Part shown: piece by piece, positions 15,401-24,887 of the stretch
Numbering within the stretch: the stretch's first letter is position 1
Layout: each line of letters opens with the position of its first letter
Source of the DNA: Pycnopodia helianthoides
Lineage: Eukaryota; Echinodermata; Asteroidea; Forcipulatida; Asteriidae
Assembly: GCA_032158295.1 (NCBI GenBank)
Contig: CM063252.1
Span: 17,070,036 to 17,134,035, forward strand
Direction: 5' to 3'
DNA: 64,000 nucleotides
Made by a program: the position numbers and the translations under genes
The notes under the pieces: model-generated
The model's input: only the letters and a program-made list of their open reading frames with translations
Database searches by the model: none
What the model was told of the DNA's origin: nothing

Positions 15401-18400
15401 TTCTGCCGTTCCGCCCCGTATTGTTTCCTTTGGTGACACCAACTTTAGCAAAAATGTTGAAACCTCAAAATCGAGTGCGGTGTGCAAATTTTGCAAGCGC
15501 AAAATTAAAGAAAGGACCTGCACAACTTCAAATTTTAAGAATTTAAGGATTTAAAATGATTTTTTTCTCTTCAAAATAACCAATACTGATTTATTTATTT
15601 CAGAAAGGCAGGTAGCCAACAAGTTTTATGGTTTAGAGAAAGTTTCTTTAAACCATAAAACTTGTTGGCTACCAACCTTTCTGAAATAAATAAATCAGTA
15701 TATAATTGGTAATTTGAAGAGAAAAAAATCATTTTAAACCATTAAAAGATATTCTGGATTTAAGGAGGAGTAAAACCTAAAATAAAATTGTATCTGCAGG
15801 TCCAGAACTTTGTTTAAATTAAATGTGTAAATCGTTTCCAATTCTTATTTTACGACATTTGGTTTGCAATAAATATTTAAACAAGTGACTTGGACTCGGA
15901 CTCGGACTCGGACCAAGTGACTTGTGACTTGGACTCGGACCAAGTGACTTGTGACTTGGACTCGGATCAAATGACTCGGGACTCGGACTTGGACTCGGAC
16001 CAAGTGACTTGTGACTTGGACTCGGACCAAGTGACTTGTGACTTGGACTCGGACCAAGTGACTCGTGACTCGGAATCGGATCAAATGACTCGGGACTCGG
16101 ACTTGGACTCGGACCAAGTGACTCGTGACTCGGACTCGGACCAAGTGACTCGTGACTCGGACTCGGATCAAATGACTCGGGACTCGGACCAAGTGACTCG
16201 TGACTCAGACTAAGACTCGGACTCGGACTCGACTACAACACTGGCACCAGCGATGGTGATTATTGCGATTCGGGGCCTATACTGATGAAACCTAAAGTTA
16301 TAATGTCTGATAAATAGTTGTCCAAGGGGAAATATTGTCGTTGAAAAGCAATGACCTTTAAACAGACACTTGTGGTAAGCCAAATTAAAGCAACTTGGGG
16401 AGGTAGAGATTTGTCCATTTATAATAATTGATTAAAGCCTGGCAGTTCAAAATAGCGGAACCAGCAGAGTGACTGCCTCTGATGCCAAGATTTGACCACC
16501 ATCCAAGAAGAATGTCATGATCGATAGTGTCAAAGGCTGCTGACAATTAAGTCTACGACTAAGAGAACAAGAAAATGTATTTCAAGAATCTAAGGTTGAC
16601 AAAATATGTGTGAACTTTCTTGTATATTTGATTATTCTTCAAATATATACATGTATGCAGCTCAGATATTTCAGGACGAGCAAGAAATCTTGTTATAACC
16701 AGGCTTTGGGTAAAATCAACTCAGTTTCAACTTGAAAGTTTGTTTTATCCAGAGCCAACTAAACATGCATAATGCACTAAAACATAACAAAATGTAAATA
16801 AGTTGGCAAATAACTTAAGTGATACTATCTTACCTCAAGTGACCTTTCTTCAGTCTGTTCATCATCACTACCACTGATGTCACATTCTTGAGTCAGCACA
16901 GTGCTGTCATCAGATGACCTACAGTTGAAAAATAATAATAATAATAATAAAATAACATTTGTATAGCGCTTTCCACAAGCGTTTCAAAGCGCTTTAGCAT
17001 TGTCTGAAAAGATGTGTTTTTAACTGAGTCTTGAATGAGCTGATTGAGGATGAGTCACGGATGTGAAGAGGGAGCTTGTTCCAGCAAGTTGGTGCAGCTA
17101 CTGAGAATGCTCTATCACCATAGCAGGTATTCGTGCGTGGACCATTGGAAAGTTGAAGATGAATGTTAGATGTTGATCGAAGGCTCATGGATGAAGAAGG
17201 CAACTTTTGTGAGATGAGACTATTGATGTATGTGGGAGCGAGGCCATATATTGCTTTGTAAACAAGGAGAAGGATTTTGAACTGAATCCGCTTGAGAACA
17301 GGTAGCCAGTGTAGAGAACGAAGAATCGGTGTAATATGTTCATAACGCTTTACTCTCATGACCATGCGTGCCGCAGTGTTTTGTACACGTTGAAGTGGGT
17401 CGATGTGATTAGCTGGCAAGGCATACAATAAACTATTGCAATAGTCAAGATGGGATGTGGTGAGAGCATGGACGAGGCGCTCTGTTGATTTGACGTCAAG
17501 GTAGTTGCGAGTTTCCCGATCTTATAAATACCAAAAGATGCTGCACGGCAAACATTGTGTATGTGTTTATCCAACTGTAGGTGGCTGTCAAGAATGACCC
17601 CGAGGTCACGAGCTGACTCGGAGACGGTGACAGCATCACCACCAATGCTCATTACCGGTAGGTTGTCTGATTTACGAAACTGTGAGGTGATGTGTATGAG
17701 CTCTGTCTTTGTAGAGTTGAACTTGAGCTTGTTGGTCACAGCCCAATATTGCAGATCACTGATACAGTTTTGCAAGGAATTGATAGCTTCGTGATGCTCC
17801 TTTGGGTTTAGAATGACATAGAGTTGTGTGTCGTCAGCATACATAACGTGTTGAATATCGCGATGAGCACTGATGACCTTACTCAGAGGATCGGTATAGA
17901 GTATGAAATTCAAGAGGTCCCATAACCGACCCCTGAGGTACACCACAAGGAAGGGGGTGGGCCTGGTAGAGAACGCCATTGACAACAATCCGTTGCTCAC
18001 GATTCTCCAGATATGACACTAGCCAATCTAGTGCAGTGCCGTCAATGCCATAGCAACTCTTGAAGCGCTGTGTGAGGGTGTTGAGGTCAATAGTGTCGAA
18101 AGCCGAAGAAAAGTCCAGTAAAATGAGAACAGCTGAAAAATGCATTTAGGAAACAAGAATTACATAAATAATGTATGTGCATGCAAGTTCAAGACAGTGA
18201 GTACATGTAGTTGGTGAATGGTGATGCCTGTTTGGTGTCAAATTATTCTCTGCACGTAACTGAAAATTTAATCCTTATCATGATTTTTGCTGTACATGTG
18301 TTGAGTCTCCTTCTGGGCTCAATTTCCGAGAAAAAGTTGGGTTCAATTACCACTGGGCAGGAAGCTCTCACTTCAGTCAAGTTCTTCAAAGCCACAGTTT

Positions 18401-21400
18401 TCTCTAAATGCCATCTTCTAAACTTTTTAATTTATATCCCCCTAAATAAGAATATTCTTCTTTTATTATTACAAATGACTCCTACATTTGAATAAGGGAA
18501 TAAAAGAGTAGGCGATGATGTCTTAACCGGCCATTTAAAACCGGCAGGGTCGTGGCCATGTGATAAAGGACCGAGCCGAAGGTCACTACTCTTTTACTCC
18601 CATTCATAAATGCCCTTTTTGTTAAAAAGCATAATATTGTTGGAAGAACTCAACTTTTCTGTTAACTTTCAATTCCTGTCACGTCCTCAGGCCCTGTTTC
18701 ACAAAGGATATGCTCAACAGATGTGCGAAACCTTACGCAGCACAGGTATGTTTAAACACTTCTAGCCGTGTCTATATTTCCGTGTATGAAGCGCTTTGGG
18801 TGCCTTTTTAGGCGGATTCTGCGCTAATGTGTATATAAGATCTTTAAATATTATTTTTATTATTATATCATCCGTTTAAACAGAACCACGCGATGTCCTC
18901 TCGACCAATCAGAATGGATAAACTGTCCGGGTATTTATGAATGGATAGTACTACCTATTTTTCTGATTTGTGGGTCCCGACTCCCGAGGGTGTTTTGGCG
19001 AGATCACCTACATGTATCTGATGTTTGCAGTATGCTTACTGCTAAATTTAATTGCACTCCGCCCACAAATTTTCAAAATATTTCATCTTTTGGGTCATCC
19101 AACATCATATCTTCCTGAAACACATGGCAGAAGTTGAATTCACTTAGGTACATGTAGTTGGTTCACCTTTAAAATCTTATTACAAGTTCTGTGGTTGAGA
19201 GACCTGCCCATTTACCTAGATACTTTGTGCACATTTCAGTCTCAGCCTCAGGGTTGCCAGCCTGGTTTGATAACAAACATCAATCATTCTTATCTACATG
19301 TAGGGTTGCTTTTAAACATCACACATAGCACATGTGCAATAAAGGGGAAGGACTTCAGAGCAATCCTGCTGGTCATCACCAACCTTGGCAAGCACAGCTT
19401 GAAGGACAAAAAAGGCAAGACCATTCAAGGCCCAACAAGTCTTGGTACATGTACATGTATAATGATGATATCCGTGAAGAGAAACAGAAAAGACAGCATG
19501 CTTGGTGGAAATCAAGGCTTGAGGTTGATTGCCAACTGTACCATCAGCACAAACAAATGGGTTTTTTTTTCAAAATTAGGAAAGCTGAATTACAACCACT
19601 TCAATCAGCTATTTCTTGAAAATGCAAAAGATCAGAAGCAGCTGTTTCAATTTGCATAAGCTGCTCCTTCGCAAACATCACCTCTTCCACATACATGTAG
19701 TCAACCAGATGAACAATTGGCAAATGATTTTTCTGTATTCTTTACATACAAAATAAAGAAAACATGAGATAACTTTGATATCGTGGACAGTTGGAGGTAT
19801 GAAGGTGAGATCTCACCTACATGTATCCACCAACTGCCATCTTTGAGATCAGCAACTGAAGATTAAAAATCTACAACATTCTCTCTAAATCTCCACGCAA
19901 ATCATGTGAACTTGATCTAATACCCACATCACTCCTCAAAAAGTGTGCCAATCGAGTGCCAATGCTAATGTTTCAATCATCAACAAGATCGATAGTAATG
20001 TACATGTAACTTCAAAGTCGCTCACGAATGTAAGGCCATTGCTGAAAAACCAAGCCTTGACCAGAATATTCTTAAAAATATCTAGGCATGTGTCACACCT
20101 GAACTTCTTAGGATAAACACTGGAGTGTGTGGTCATGTTGCATGTGTCCGAGTCTACATGTATGAATCAACACCACTATCACAATTAGCATACCGAATGT
20201 CTCACAGCACTGAATCTGCCTAGTTGAGAGTCCAAAAAGGCATTCTTTAAGCCATGAACCATGGTCATATCACACTTCTTCCACTGCTTGACCTACATGT
20301 ACCTATCAACAGCTTTTGACACTGTAGACCACACTGTTTTTCTCAATCGTTTGAGACATCATAATGGCACTGCATTGTCATACCTCAGCAACTGATCACA
20401 AATAGTATCAACGACTCCACTTCAGAAACTGTCAACCTTGATTATGATTACAGCCTACCACAAGGATCTGTCGTTGGACCTGGTGGTTTTTCTATTTTCA
20501 TGCTTCCTATTGGCGACACTATTTGCAAGCATGGCCTTAATTATGATTGCTATGCATAACATTTTGGGTGTCACCATCAACAGTAAACTTTACTCTCTTT
20601 ATGCTGAAGCCTGATGATAGCACAGTGTTCAGAATAGAGGTTCTGGTCACTATGGATCTTGTCCCTTCTCACTGTAAATGGCTACATGTAAGCGAGCTGC
20701 ATCACAGAGGTACAACATTTACAAAATGTACACAGACTGGAGTCAGACAAAGTGCATGCAGCTGTTACATGTACATGAAAAAGCCATTGTGAGTCCGTTC
20801 CACAATGGACGAAATCCATCAATACAAACAGGGAAGTAATTCCGACCAAATTGAAAAAGATGCTCTGCAATAACTTTGAAAAAGGTTCGTAATTTCAACA
20901 GCCAAAGCACTGGAGGGAAGCTACATACATGTACTGCGAGTTAACCCTTACAGTGCCAGCCTCGTTTACGTAATTCTGTATCCACAGGCCGGCCATTTGT
21001 GTGTGTGTGTGTGTGTGTGGTGTTTCGAGTAGTAGAACGTAAGGGAACGTTGGCGGCCTGTGGATGGAGATTCAAAATGACGTTTCAGAACGTTGGCGGC
21101 GCTCGAAGGGCTCCTTACAGTGCGGGTTGCGTTTTGGCAATTCTTTATCCACAGGGCAATTTTATATTTTCTCGGTCGAGTAGTAGAACATATGGGAACG
21201 TTGGCAGCCTGTGGATGGATACTCAGTTTGACGTTTCAGAACGTTGGTGGCCCTCGAAGGGTTAAGCATAGTTTAAACAACCAACCCACCTGTAGGGGAT
21301 GCACCCAGATCGCCAAATGTCTGCATGAGTGATTCGAATGGATGTGAACAACTACAGAAATTTAACCAGTTCTGGGTCACTTATTGAGTTCACACTGTTT

Positions 21401-24400
21401 TTGTTGCAATCCCTTTGACATCTTAACAAAAAAGTTTTTAATTTTACCTACAATGTAAAACTCACCAAGTATCCATTGACAAAAAAAGATAAATACTTCT
21501 GAAGAGGCATTCAGAAAAGTACACAGTAGTGGGGCTATAGTTGGACTATCCAAATGCAATCACTCAAGTCATGCAAGTTGGGACTGGTCCCAACTATAGG
21601 CCCCCTAGCTGGGAAGATTAGTTGGATTGGAACATAACCATAGAATTAGCCACAGTAGGTCTACATAGCCCCTGCCTAGTTTCCTCCATGATTGTAACAT
21701 TTATAACTTAATAAAGGTATTGGTACTACTCGTACAGTCATTTGACCAGTTGCGGATCACTTCAACTTTTGCAATAACCACATAATTAAATTGCTACACA
21801 CATTACCAATTTCTGTTGATACATGTGAATAATAATATCCAATGAACCAACGAACCAAAAATTATAAGGTTCCAAAACATTATCAACAAATAAATTATGG
21901 CAATATTTCTGCAAATTGTATGTGATAATGATCATTATTATTTCAAAAACTGTTGGTTGAAAAACGCTGTTAAAACTTCAAAATTTTTATGTAAACTGCT
22001 AAAAATGTGTAGAAAAATTTCACCTAAATACTAATCAGTCGTCTTGTTTTTTGGAGGGCATCGTACCCTTGACCATTCAGGATCTTGCTGCATCAAATGG
22101 TGGTACACTCAGTTAATTAAAATCATACGTCTAGGCTGCTGTAGAAAGTTTTGCTTTCAACTTAAGATACACTACATTAGTTGCGATAATCGTAACCCTC
22201 CATCCTCCCGACGGTCGGAGACCGGAGGGTTACGAGTCATGCAGTGCAAAAAAGTGGCGAAATTACAATTTCAACTATTTTGGTCAGACTAGTCACCAGA
22301 TTTGCCCAATTTTTACCACTTTCAAAAAATATGACACACATTCTAAGAACATGGATTTGATCATCAATGTGTAATGAATCCATTCATAACACTCTAAACA
22401 TCGTTGAAAAATTATTTGAAGAAAAAACGAACAAAAACTTACCAGAAACTGACCGAAATGTCCATGGACCGCGCTTCCCCTAAATCAACCAATCAGCGTA
22501 AACCAAACCGTTGTGTAGGCGTGGCGATCGTCCATGTGCGACTGTGCGTGCACGCCGTTAATGTATACAACAGATTTGCGCCATCTGCAGTTTGCGCTGA
22601 TTAATTGCAGGAACAGCATTCCAGAATGCGCGCTCAATCTGGAAATTTTTCCTCACAAATATCCTGTGATTGTGCAACTCAATAAAATGCGCTCAACGGC
22701 GAGTCCGCTTACGCTGATTGGTCGAGATGTTGCTAGGTCACGAATCGCGAGGTTCGAAAACCGGACCTGAGATTGTCTACGCTTCATGAGAATTTCGCTC
22801 AGTCTCTGGTAAGTTTTTGTCTTTTTTTCTTAAAATATTTTCTCAATGATGTTTTGAGTAATACGAATGGATTCATGACACATTGATGATCACATCCATA
22901 TTTTTAGAATGTGTGTCATGTTTTTTGAAAGTGGTAAAAATTGGGCAAATCTGGTGACTAGTCTGACCAAAATAGTTGAAATTGTAATTTCGCCACTTTT
23001 TTGCACTGCATGACTCGTAACCCTCCGGTCTCCGACCGTCGGGAGGATGGAGGGTTACGATTATCGCAACTAACACTACATGTACTTTAACAAACTCATG
23101 TACAGTAGTAATATTATTTTTTGTGAAAAGATGAAACTTGGAGGAGGGAGTTGCGACTGTAAGTGACAGAATCAAGATGTTCCGGTCAATGTTGCTTCTA
23201 CTATTTTGTAGTCGCTTCTCTTTTTTCATTTGCCTGCATTGTATTTTTGTCACCTGGTTTCTGAGCTGCTGATTGTAGACACTTACATGACATTCACTGA
23301 AGAAAGGAAGTACATGTCCATGCTACACACTTTTCTGAAGTTTGTGTCCTTGTGAGACAGGTTTATGAATGGAAATGTGGGTTTGCACTGGATGTCAGAC
23401 AACTCGTCCAGCAAACAACTTGATGGGTCGGACAACTTGACGGTTGTCCGTTCAGGCGCAAGACAACTTGACTTTTGATCAGACAACTCGACGGGTGAAT
23501 GGTAAATCCTCATGTTATGGCAGAAGATTCAAGCGACCGTGCAGCTGACCGAAAATGGGGCCATTCAGCACGTGGGGGGGGGGGGGGGTTGACGATCGTA
23601 TTGTACTGGCGTACGGGCGTCCCAGACTATTTATTTTAATATGGGCGTCTGTTAAATTAATGTGTATTATTCATTTAAACTAATTTATCTTATTATAACC
23701 CTGTATTTTTCTTTTTGTAGTGTTGTGCTAGTGAAAAAGCTTAATAAAATAAAGTAAGTGAAATGAAAACAAAATGGAAGAAATATAAAATATTAAAATC
23801 ATGTTTACCACTAAGTGATTAAAGGTATGCTATTTCAATGGTGGATTTGAATGTGGTATACGGTGCTTGTTATAACAAAGTCATTGTAACTGTAAGGGCA
23901 AGATGGAAGGGGATACCCCAATGATTCCCGTTTTGAGCTCTTCACTCAAAAATGGATGTCAGTAACGGAGATCAGCCATTCACCCGTCGCCATGTCTTGA
24001 CTCTCCGTCGAGCTATCTCTCTGTCGAGTTGTCTGACCTGTCGAGTTGTCTGACTTGTCGAGTTCTCCGCCGGACGAGTTGTCTAAACTCCTTTGCACTG
24101 TACTGATTCGGAACAGAATCAACCGATCCTGAACTGGTCAAACAGTTGATGATACTTTTCTCGATGCCTCTTTTCAATTATCCATTGTCCAAAAAAGATT
24201 AATACTTTTGATCAACCTACACATGACCTAGTAGTAGTATTACTATTAATCTTTTTTGGACAAATGATACTTGGTGAGTTTTATGACATTTTCTGTTTTT
24301 TCGGAGATTGCAACAAGAACAATGTGAATTTAAAAAGTGATCCAGAACTGGTCAAACCATGCAAACGACTGTATAAACTATATTATAAAATAGGCCTCGT

Positions 24401-24590
24401 CTATATCAATCATGTCTACTATTCTGCTACTTAGCTACATACTCTCCAGACAGAAAAGTAACTAAAATATAAGTTAGAGTTACCAAAGTTTATATAACCA
24501 TGATAACTTAACTATACTAATTTATTAATATTATTAACAAATTAATTATAAATAATCTCACCTGATGAGCTCAGAGAACAGTGACGCCAT
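295..24590 (-). CDS. UTP14: UTP14 (small-subunit processome factor), 5' nine exons, partial
   Basis: Nine minus-strand exons join in frame: 24590-24562, 16918-16834, 13140-13070, 9601-9534, 5681-5536, 3848-3693, 1852-1730, 1180-1086 and 418-295. They total 897 nt (299 codons), and every junction has AG/GT and matching phase. The product matches UTP14 family landmarks in order: an acidic N-terminus, [53 protein letters not shown] and [15 protein letters not shown]. Family knowledge: UTP14 is a nucleolar component of the U3 snoRNP/90S pre-ribosome that stimulates the DEAH helicase Dhr1/DHX37 during 18S rRNA maturation. The start ATG has a G at +4 and begins MASLFSELI. The C-terminal part lies past the left edge. 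Vertebrate paralogues (UTP14A and the retrocopy UTP14C) cannot be distinguished; an intron-containing copy is the ancestral type. Confidence 0.93.
421..1085 (-). other. UTP14 intron 8
   Basis: AT-rich intron sequence with scattered short open frames that have no recognisable motif or coding character. I see no repeat boundary in it. Confidence 0.6.
1086..1180 (-). CDS. UTP14: UTP14 exon 8
   Basis: Ninety-five nt encode [20 protein letters not shown] and then [11 protein letters not shown]. The basic helix and the KIKSK(K/M)YH motif split across the exon 8/9 junction match the UTP14 core. The donor is AT|gtgaga. Confidence 0.95.
1730..1852 (-). CDS. UTP14: UTP14 exon 7
   Basis: Forty-one codons in phase 0 begin [18 protein letters not shown] and end [11 protein letters not shown], matching the family's TPLEQEIF and LRAMSLEEA blocks. 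Splice sites are tttttag|CCA and GAG|gttagt. Confidence 0.95.
2233..3210. mobile_element. Inverted-repeat element in UTP14 intron 6
   Basis: The outer 21 bases (AGAGCGG...CAGGATGCTCT) recur inverted at the other end with two mismatches, and similarity continues inward (GCTCTRRAAATATTTAGT). The flanks are TTGA on the left and TTAA on the right, suggesting a TTAA-type target. The interior is richer in GC and CpG than the surrounding intron. No open frame is convincing, so this is a non-autonomous copy. Confidence 0.65.
3693..3848 (-). CDS. UTP14: UTP14 exon 6
   Basis: One hundred fifty-six nt (52 codons, phase 0 at both ends) begin [18 protein letters not shown] and contain [12 protein letters not shown], the most recognisable UTP14 signature. 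The exon ends QFVNKFK. The donor is AAG|gtttgt. Confidence 0.95.
3849..5535 (-). other. UTP14 intron 5
   Basis: Non-coding. Apart from the LINE/SINE-type tail that starts at 5069, I see only AT-rich unique sequence. Small open frames between 4326 and 4770 have no supported splice context or motif. Confidence 0.55.
5069..5290 (-). repeat. CR1-like LINE or SINE 3' tail
   Basis: An (AAT)n run is followed by TTTATAAAGCGCC and TCAAAGCGCTGTACA words. Read on the minus strand this is the tail of a retroposon ending in (ATT)n. The same GCGC-plus-ATT design ends the LINE at 16929 and the fragment at 25.9-26.3 kb. Confidence 0.55.
5536..5681 (-). CDS. UTP14: UTP14 exon 5
   Basis: One hundred forty-six nt encode [19 protein letters not shown] and then a helix-prone [20 protein letters not shown]. 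This corresponds to the GEK..L.DLL...VKKQL...PL block of the family. The acceptor is tttgcag|GAG and the donor AAG|gtacag. Confidence 0.92.
5849..5893. repeat. TACATG-based simple repeat
   Basis: Back-to-back ACATGT/TACATGTA units form a short self-complementary tract. Similar tracts occur near 36988-37034, 41498-41570, 44886-44920, 45103-45158 and 48673-48702. Confidence 0.8.
6100..8060. other. UTP14 intron 4, no gene seen
   Basis: AT-rich intron sequence. It holds a poly-T/poly-G tract near 6156-6195 and a 12-bp-arm hairpin at 7446-7482 (CTTGGGCATTGC and its complement). The stretch near 7090-7112 shares a CTTCCGGTTTGAACC-type phrase with the region left of the tandem array at 60 kb. Confidence 0.5.
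8070..9017 (+). mobile_element. TTAA-flanked transposon family, copy 1
   Basis: The ends are AGGGACACACTGGCTTCG and, inverted, AGGGACACATCGGCTTAC. TTAA lies immediately outside both ends (8066-8069 and 9018-9021). Two further copies (43061-43857 and 56678-57702) share the whole internal sequence, including a phrase around CGTACAGCCGGTG. No transposase frame is present. TTAA target choice fits piggyBac or Kolobok superfamilies; the sequence alone does not decide. Confidence 0.8.
9534..9601 (-). CDS. UTP14: UTP14 exon 4
   Basis: Sixty-eight nt encode [18 protein letters not shown] then TNPE. RSEA...VSEF is diagnostic of UTP14. The acceptor is cttgtag|GC and the donor GAAG|gtatgt. The phase continues with exon 5 as PEGEK. 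Confidence 0.9.
10141..10434 (+). pseudogene. Penelope-like element fragment
   Basis: The frame around 10285-10390 reads [19 protein letters not shown] and continues [12 protein letters not shown]. This matches the segment shortly after the reverse transcriptase core in Penelope-like elements (typically YSQALRL.RIC...F...L..L...RGY). Both sides are degenerate. The upstream phrase around TTTACAAAG...CAAAGGGTAACTGGAATTC recurs at 14150-14200, so the fragment lies within a larger dispersed repeat. Confidence 0.6.
10949..12299. mobile_element. hAT-like non-autonomous element (8-bp duplication)
   Basis: The 8-bp direct repeat ACCCCTAG lies at 10941-10948 and 12300-12307. The ends are related inverted repeats: AAGCCTGTGACGGTTAAACG on the left and AAAGCCCGTGACCC on the right (minus strand). 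Both subterminal regions carry repeated AAACGGTTTA/GTTAAACGG words. No transposase frame is visible. Eight-bp duplications are typical of hAT elements, although the termini lack the usual CA start. Confidence 0.65.
13070..13140 (-). CDS. UTP14: UTP14 exon 3
   Basis: Seventy-one nt encode [20 protein letters not shown] then TNKR, which aligns with the family's first conserved block (LLEAISSLD...). The acceptor is taken as gaccag|GTTATG because this phase joins exon 2. An internal AG 29-33 nt further in would also leave the reading frame open, so the 5' boundary is less certain than the donor AGAG|gtacat. Confidence 0.82.
13150..13545 (-). repeat. tRNA-derived SINE-like insertion with retroposon tail
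   Basis: On the minus strand, GGTTGGCTCAGTGGT is followed about 40 nt later by GGTTCGAATCCCGCC, giving a box-A-like and a box-B-like promoter pair. Downstream lies a tRNA-unrelated body and an (AAAT)n-type tail at 13261-13305. A second retroposon tail (AACACTTATAAAGCACC) abuts it at 13165-13230. The tRNA-like part does not fold into a complete cloverleaf, so I do not call a tRNA gene. Confidence 0.6.
13560..14740. other. UTP14 intron 2, dispersed repeat only
   Basis: No exon is supported. The section 14140-14215 repeats the TTTACAAAGAAGGACAAAGG phrase seen near 10190. The open frame at 14136-14450 otherwise has no recognisable motif. Confidence 0.45.
15551..15738. repeat. Large hairpin inside the hAT-like element
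   Basis: Two arms of about 90 bp are inverted copies of each other, with only a few mismatches and small indels. They include GCCAACAAGTTTTATGGTTT and its complement and meet near 15645 with a loop of about ten bases. The hairpin sits mid-element and may be a nested fold-back insertion. Confidence 0.85.
15885..16232 (+). repeat. GACTCGGAC tandem array
   Basis: Imperfect tandem units of the form GGACTCGGACCAAGTGACTC, with interspersed TCAAATGACTCGGGACTCGG variants, give open frames on both strands without coding meaning. Confidence 0.85.
16834..16918 (-). CDS. UTP14: UTP14 exon 2
   Basis: Eighty-five nt encode a Ser/Asp/Glu-rich stretch ([11 protein letters not shown], then [14 protein letters not shown]). 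This matches the acidic N-terminal region that precedes the first conserved block in UTP14 proteins. The donor is GAG|gtaaga. It lies just beyond the 3' tail of a LINE copy. Confidence 0.85.
16929..18145 (-). pseudogene. CR1-like LINE, 3' half of reverse transcriptase ORF
   Basis: The minus strand carries [42 protein letters not shown], a thumb region, then [17 protein letters not shown] and a C-terminus ending [13 protein letters not shown]. An (ATT)n tail closes it at 16929-16950. These are reverse transcriptase blocks 3-7 and the C-terminal connection of CR1/Jockey-type LINEs. Frame changes near 17356-17428 and 17879-18000 and truncation at 18145 show a dead 5'-truncated copy. It sits in UTP14 intron 1 in the same orientation as the gene. 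Confidence 0.88.
18486..18615. mobile_element. Short inverted-repeat element
   Basis: GGGAATAAAAGAGTAG at 18496 is mirrored by CTACTCTTTTACTCCC ending at 18602. Similarity extends outward to ATTTATGAATGGGA-type sequence. A related element lies at 55292-55557. A GGTATTTATGAATGG phrase near 18930 and others at 56060 and 59765 appear to be further pieces of the family. Confidence 0.55.
19350..20620 (+). pseudogene. CR1-like LINE fragment, decayed
   Basis: Pieces occur in the right order but in several frames: [19 protein letters not shown] with KDQKQLFQ (linker upstream of the RT), [20 protein letters not shown] (RT block 1), [17 protein letters not shown] (block 3 region) and [16 protein letters not shown] (block 4). 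Multiple stops and frameshifts show an old inactive copy in plus orientation, opposite to UTP14. Confidence 0.82.
20945..21261. mobile_element. piggyBac-like element, head-to-tail dimer
   Basis: TTAA flanks both ends (20941-20944 and 21262-21265). The ends are CCCTTACAGTGCCAGC and, inverted, CCCTTCGAGGGCCACC. Internally the sequence repeats itself: CTTACAGTGC...GTAGTAGAAC...GGGAACGTTGGC...GTGGATGGA...TTTCAGAACGTTGG...CTCGAAGGG occurs twice at a spacing of about 160 bp, fused at GAAGGGCTCCTTACAGTGC. A (TG)n tract is present near 21000-21018. Confidence 0.7.
22178..23072. mobile_element. Mutator-like element with 9-bp duplication
   Basis: Terminal inverted repeats of roughly 215 bp begin TAGTTGCGATAATCGTAACC and contain CCTCCCGACGGTCGGAG. 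The 9-bp direct repeat ACACTACAT lies immediately outside (22169-22177 and 23073-23081). Long inverted repeats plus a 9-bp duplication are typical of the Mutator superfamily. The unique centre (about 22400-22860) is GC-richer, contains GCGCTCAA words and has no convincing transposase frame. A 100-bp derivative is at 25288-25387. Confidence 0.85.
23390..24091. mobile_element. Inverted-repeat element with 8-bp duplication TTTGCACT
   Basis: TTTGCACT occurs at 23382-23389 and 24092-24099. The ends, GGATGTCAGACAACTCGTCC and (inverted) GGAGTTTAGACAACTCGTCC, each continue into several spaced copies of GACAACTCGAC-type words. A poly-G tract is at 23575-23589. No transposase is visible. The 8-bp duplication suggests hAT, but the terminus is not CA. 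Confidence 0.72.
24562..24590 (-). CDS. UTP14: UTP14 exon 1 (start codon)
   Basis: Twenty-nine coding nt encode MASLFSELI plus two bases (AG) that complete an Arg codon with exon 2. The donor is CAG|gtgaga. Intron 1 runs 16919-24561 (7.6 kb) and is filled with repeats. Any 5' UTR lies at about 24591-24700. Confidence 0.82.
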
Positions 24591-24643
24591 GATGATCGTG
24601 ACTGCAGATTTATAAAACGAATAATTGTTATTATTTTTTAGTA

Positions 24644-24691
24644 ATTCTAAATTTCACCTCGCGAACTGATTCTAAATTTCACCTCGCGAAC
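24644..24691. promoter_or_regulatory. 25-bp tandem duplication just upstream of UTP14 start
   Basis: ATTCTAAATTTCACCTCGCG plus AAC occurs at 24644-24666 and again, identical, at 24669-24691. It lies 54-101 bp upstream of the UTP14 ATG, where a 5' UTR or core promoter would be. A regulatory role is inference from position only. Confidence 0.45.
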
Positions 24692-24887
24692 AAGTATACT
24701 TCGAAGCAGAAGTCAGAGACTTAAAGTCAGATATTGCATAAACTGTAGAGGCTACCTCCTTGGATATTGTAAGATGTGCGTGTTAAGGTTTTGCAATGCA
24801 TGCGGCGGCCACACGGTGCAGCAGTGAGCGAAAGTTTCGTAATGTTTTGGATTGCATACTCCGCATAAAATTGAGCTGTCCAATTAT

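Larger units (their letters stand above)
14758..16243. mobile_element. hAT-like element with ACTCGG repeat ends
   Basis: The inverted termini are CAGTGTTGTA...TACAACACTG, bounded by the 8-bp direct repeat GCACCAGC (14750-14757 and 16244-16251). Both subterminal regions are built from GACTCGGACT-type words: 14770-14920 on the left and a long array at 15885-16232 on the right. CA...TG ends plus an 8-bp duplication fit the hAT superfamily. No transposase is encoded. The long [14 protein letters not shown] open frames here are translations of the array, not genes. Confidence 0.82.
21360..24345. repeat. Dispersed inverted repeat around 21.4 and 24.3 kb
   Basis: Sequence near 21365-21500 (ACCAGTTCTGGGTCAC, TTGTTGCAATC, CTCACCAAGTATCCATTG) recurs inverted at 24250-24350. 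Shorter partial copies lie near 21735-21780 and 24115-24200. They may be ends of a larger decayed element that later received the insertions at 22178-23072 and 23390-24091, or just neighbouring copies of one repeat. Confidence 0.45.

Noticed and set aside
15845..16213. Overlapping 107- and 115-codon open frames on both strands
   Set aside because: They translate the GACTCGGAC array of a hAT-like element; both strands are open because of the repeat.
19195..19659. 154-codon plus-strand frame as a gene
   Set aside because: It contains the linker region of a LINE (KSRLEVD and KDQKQLFQ motifs, partly in another frame) and decays on both sides.
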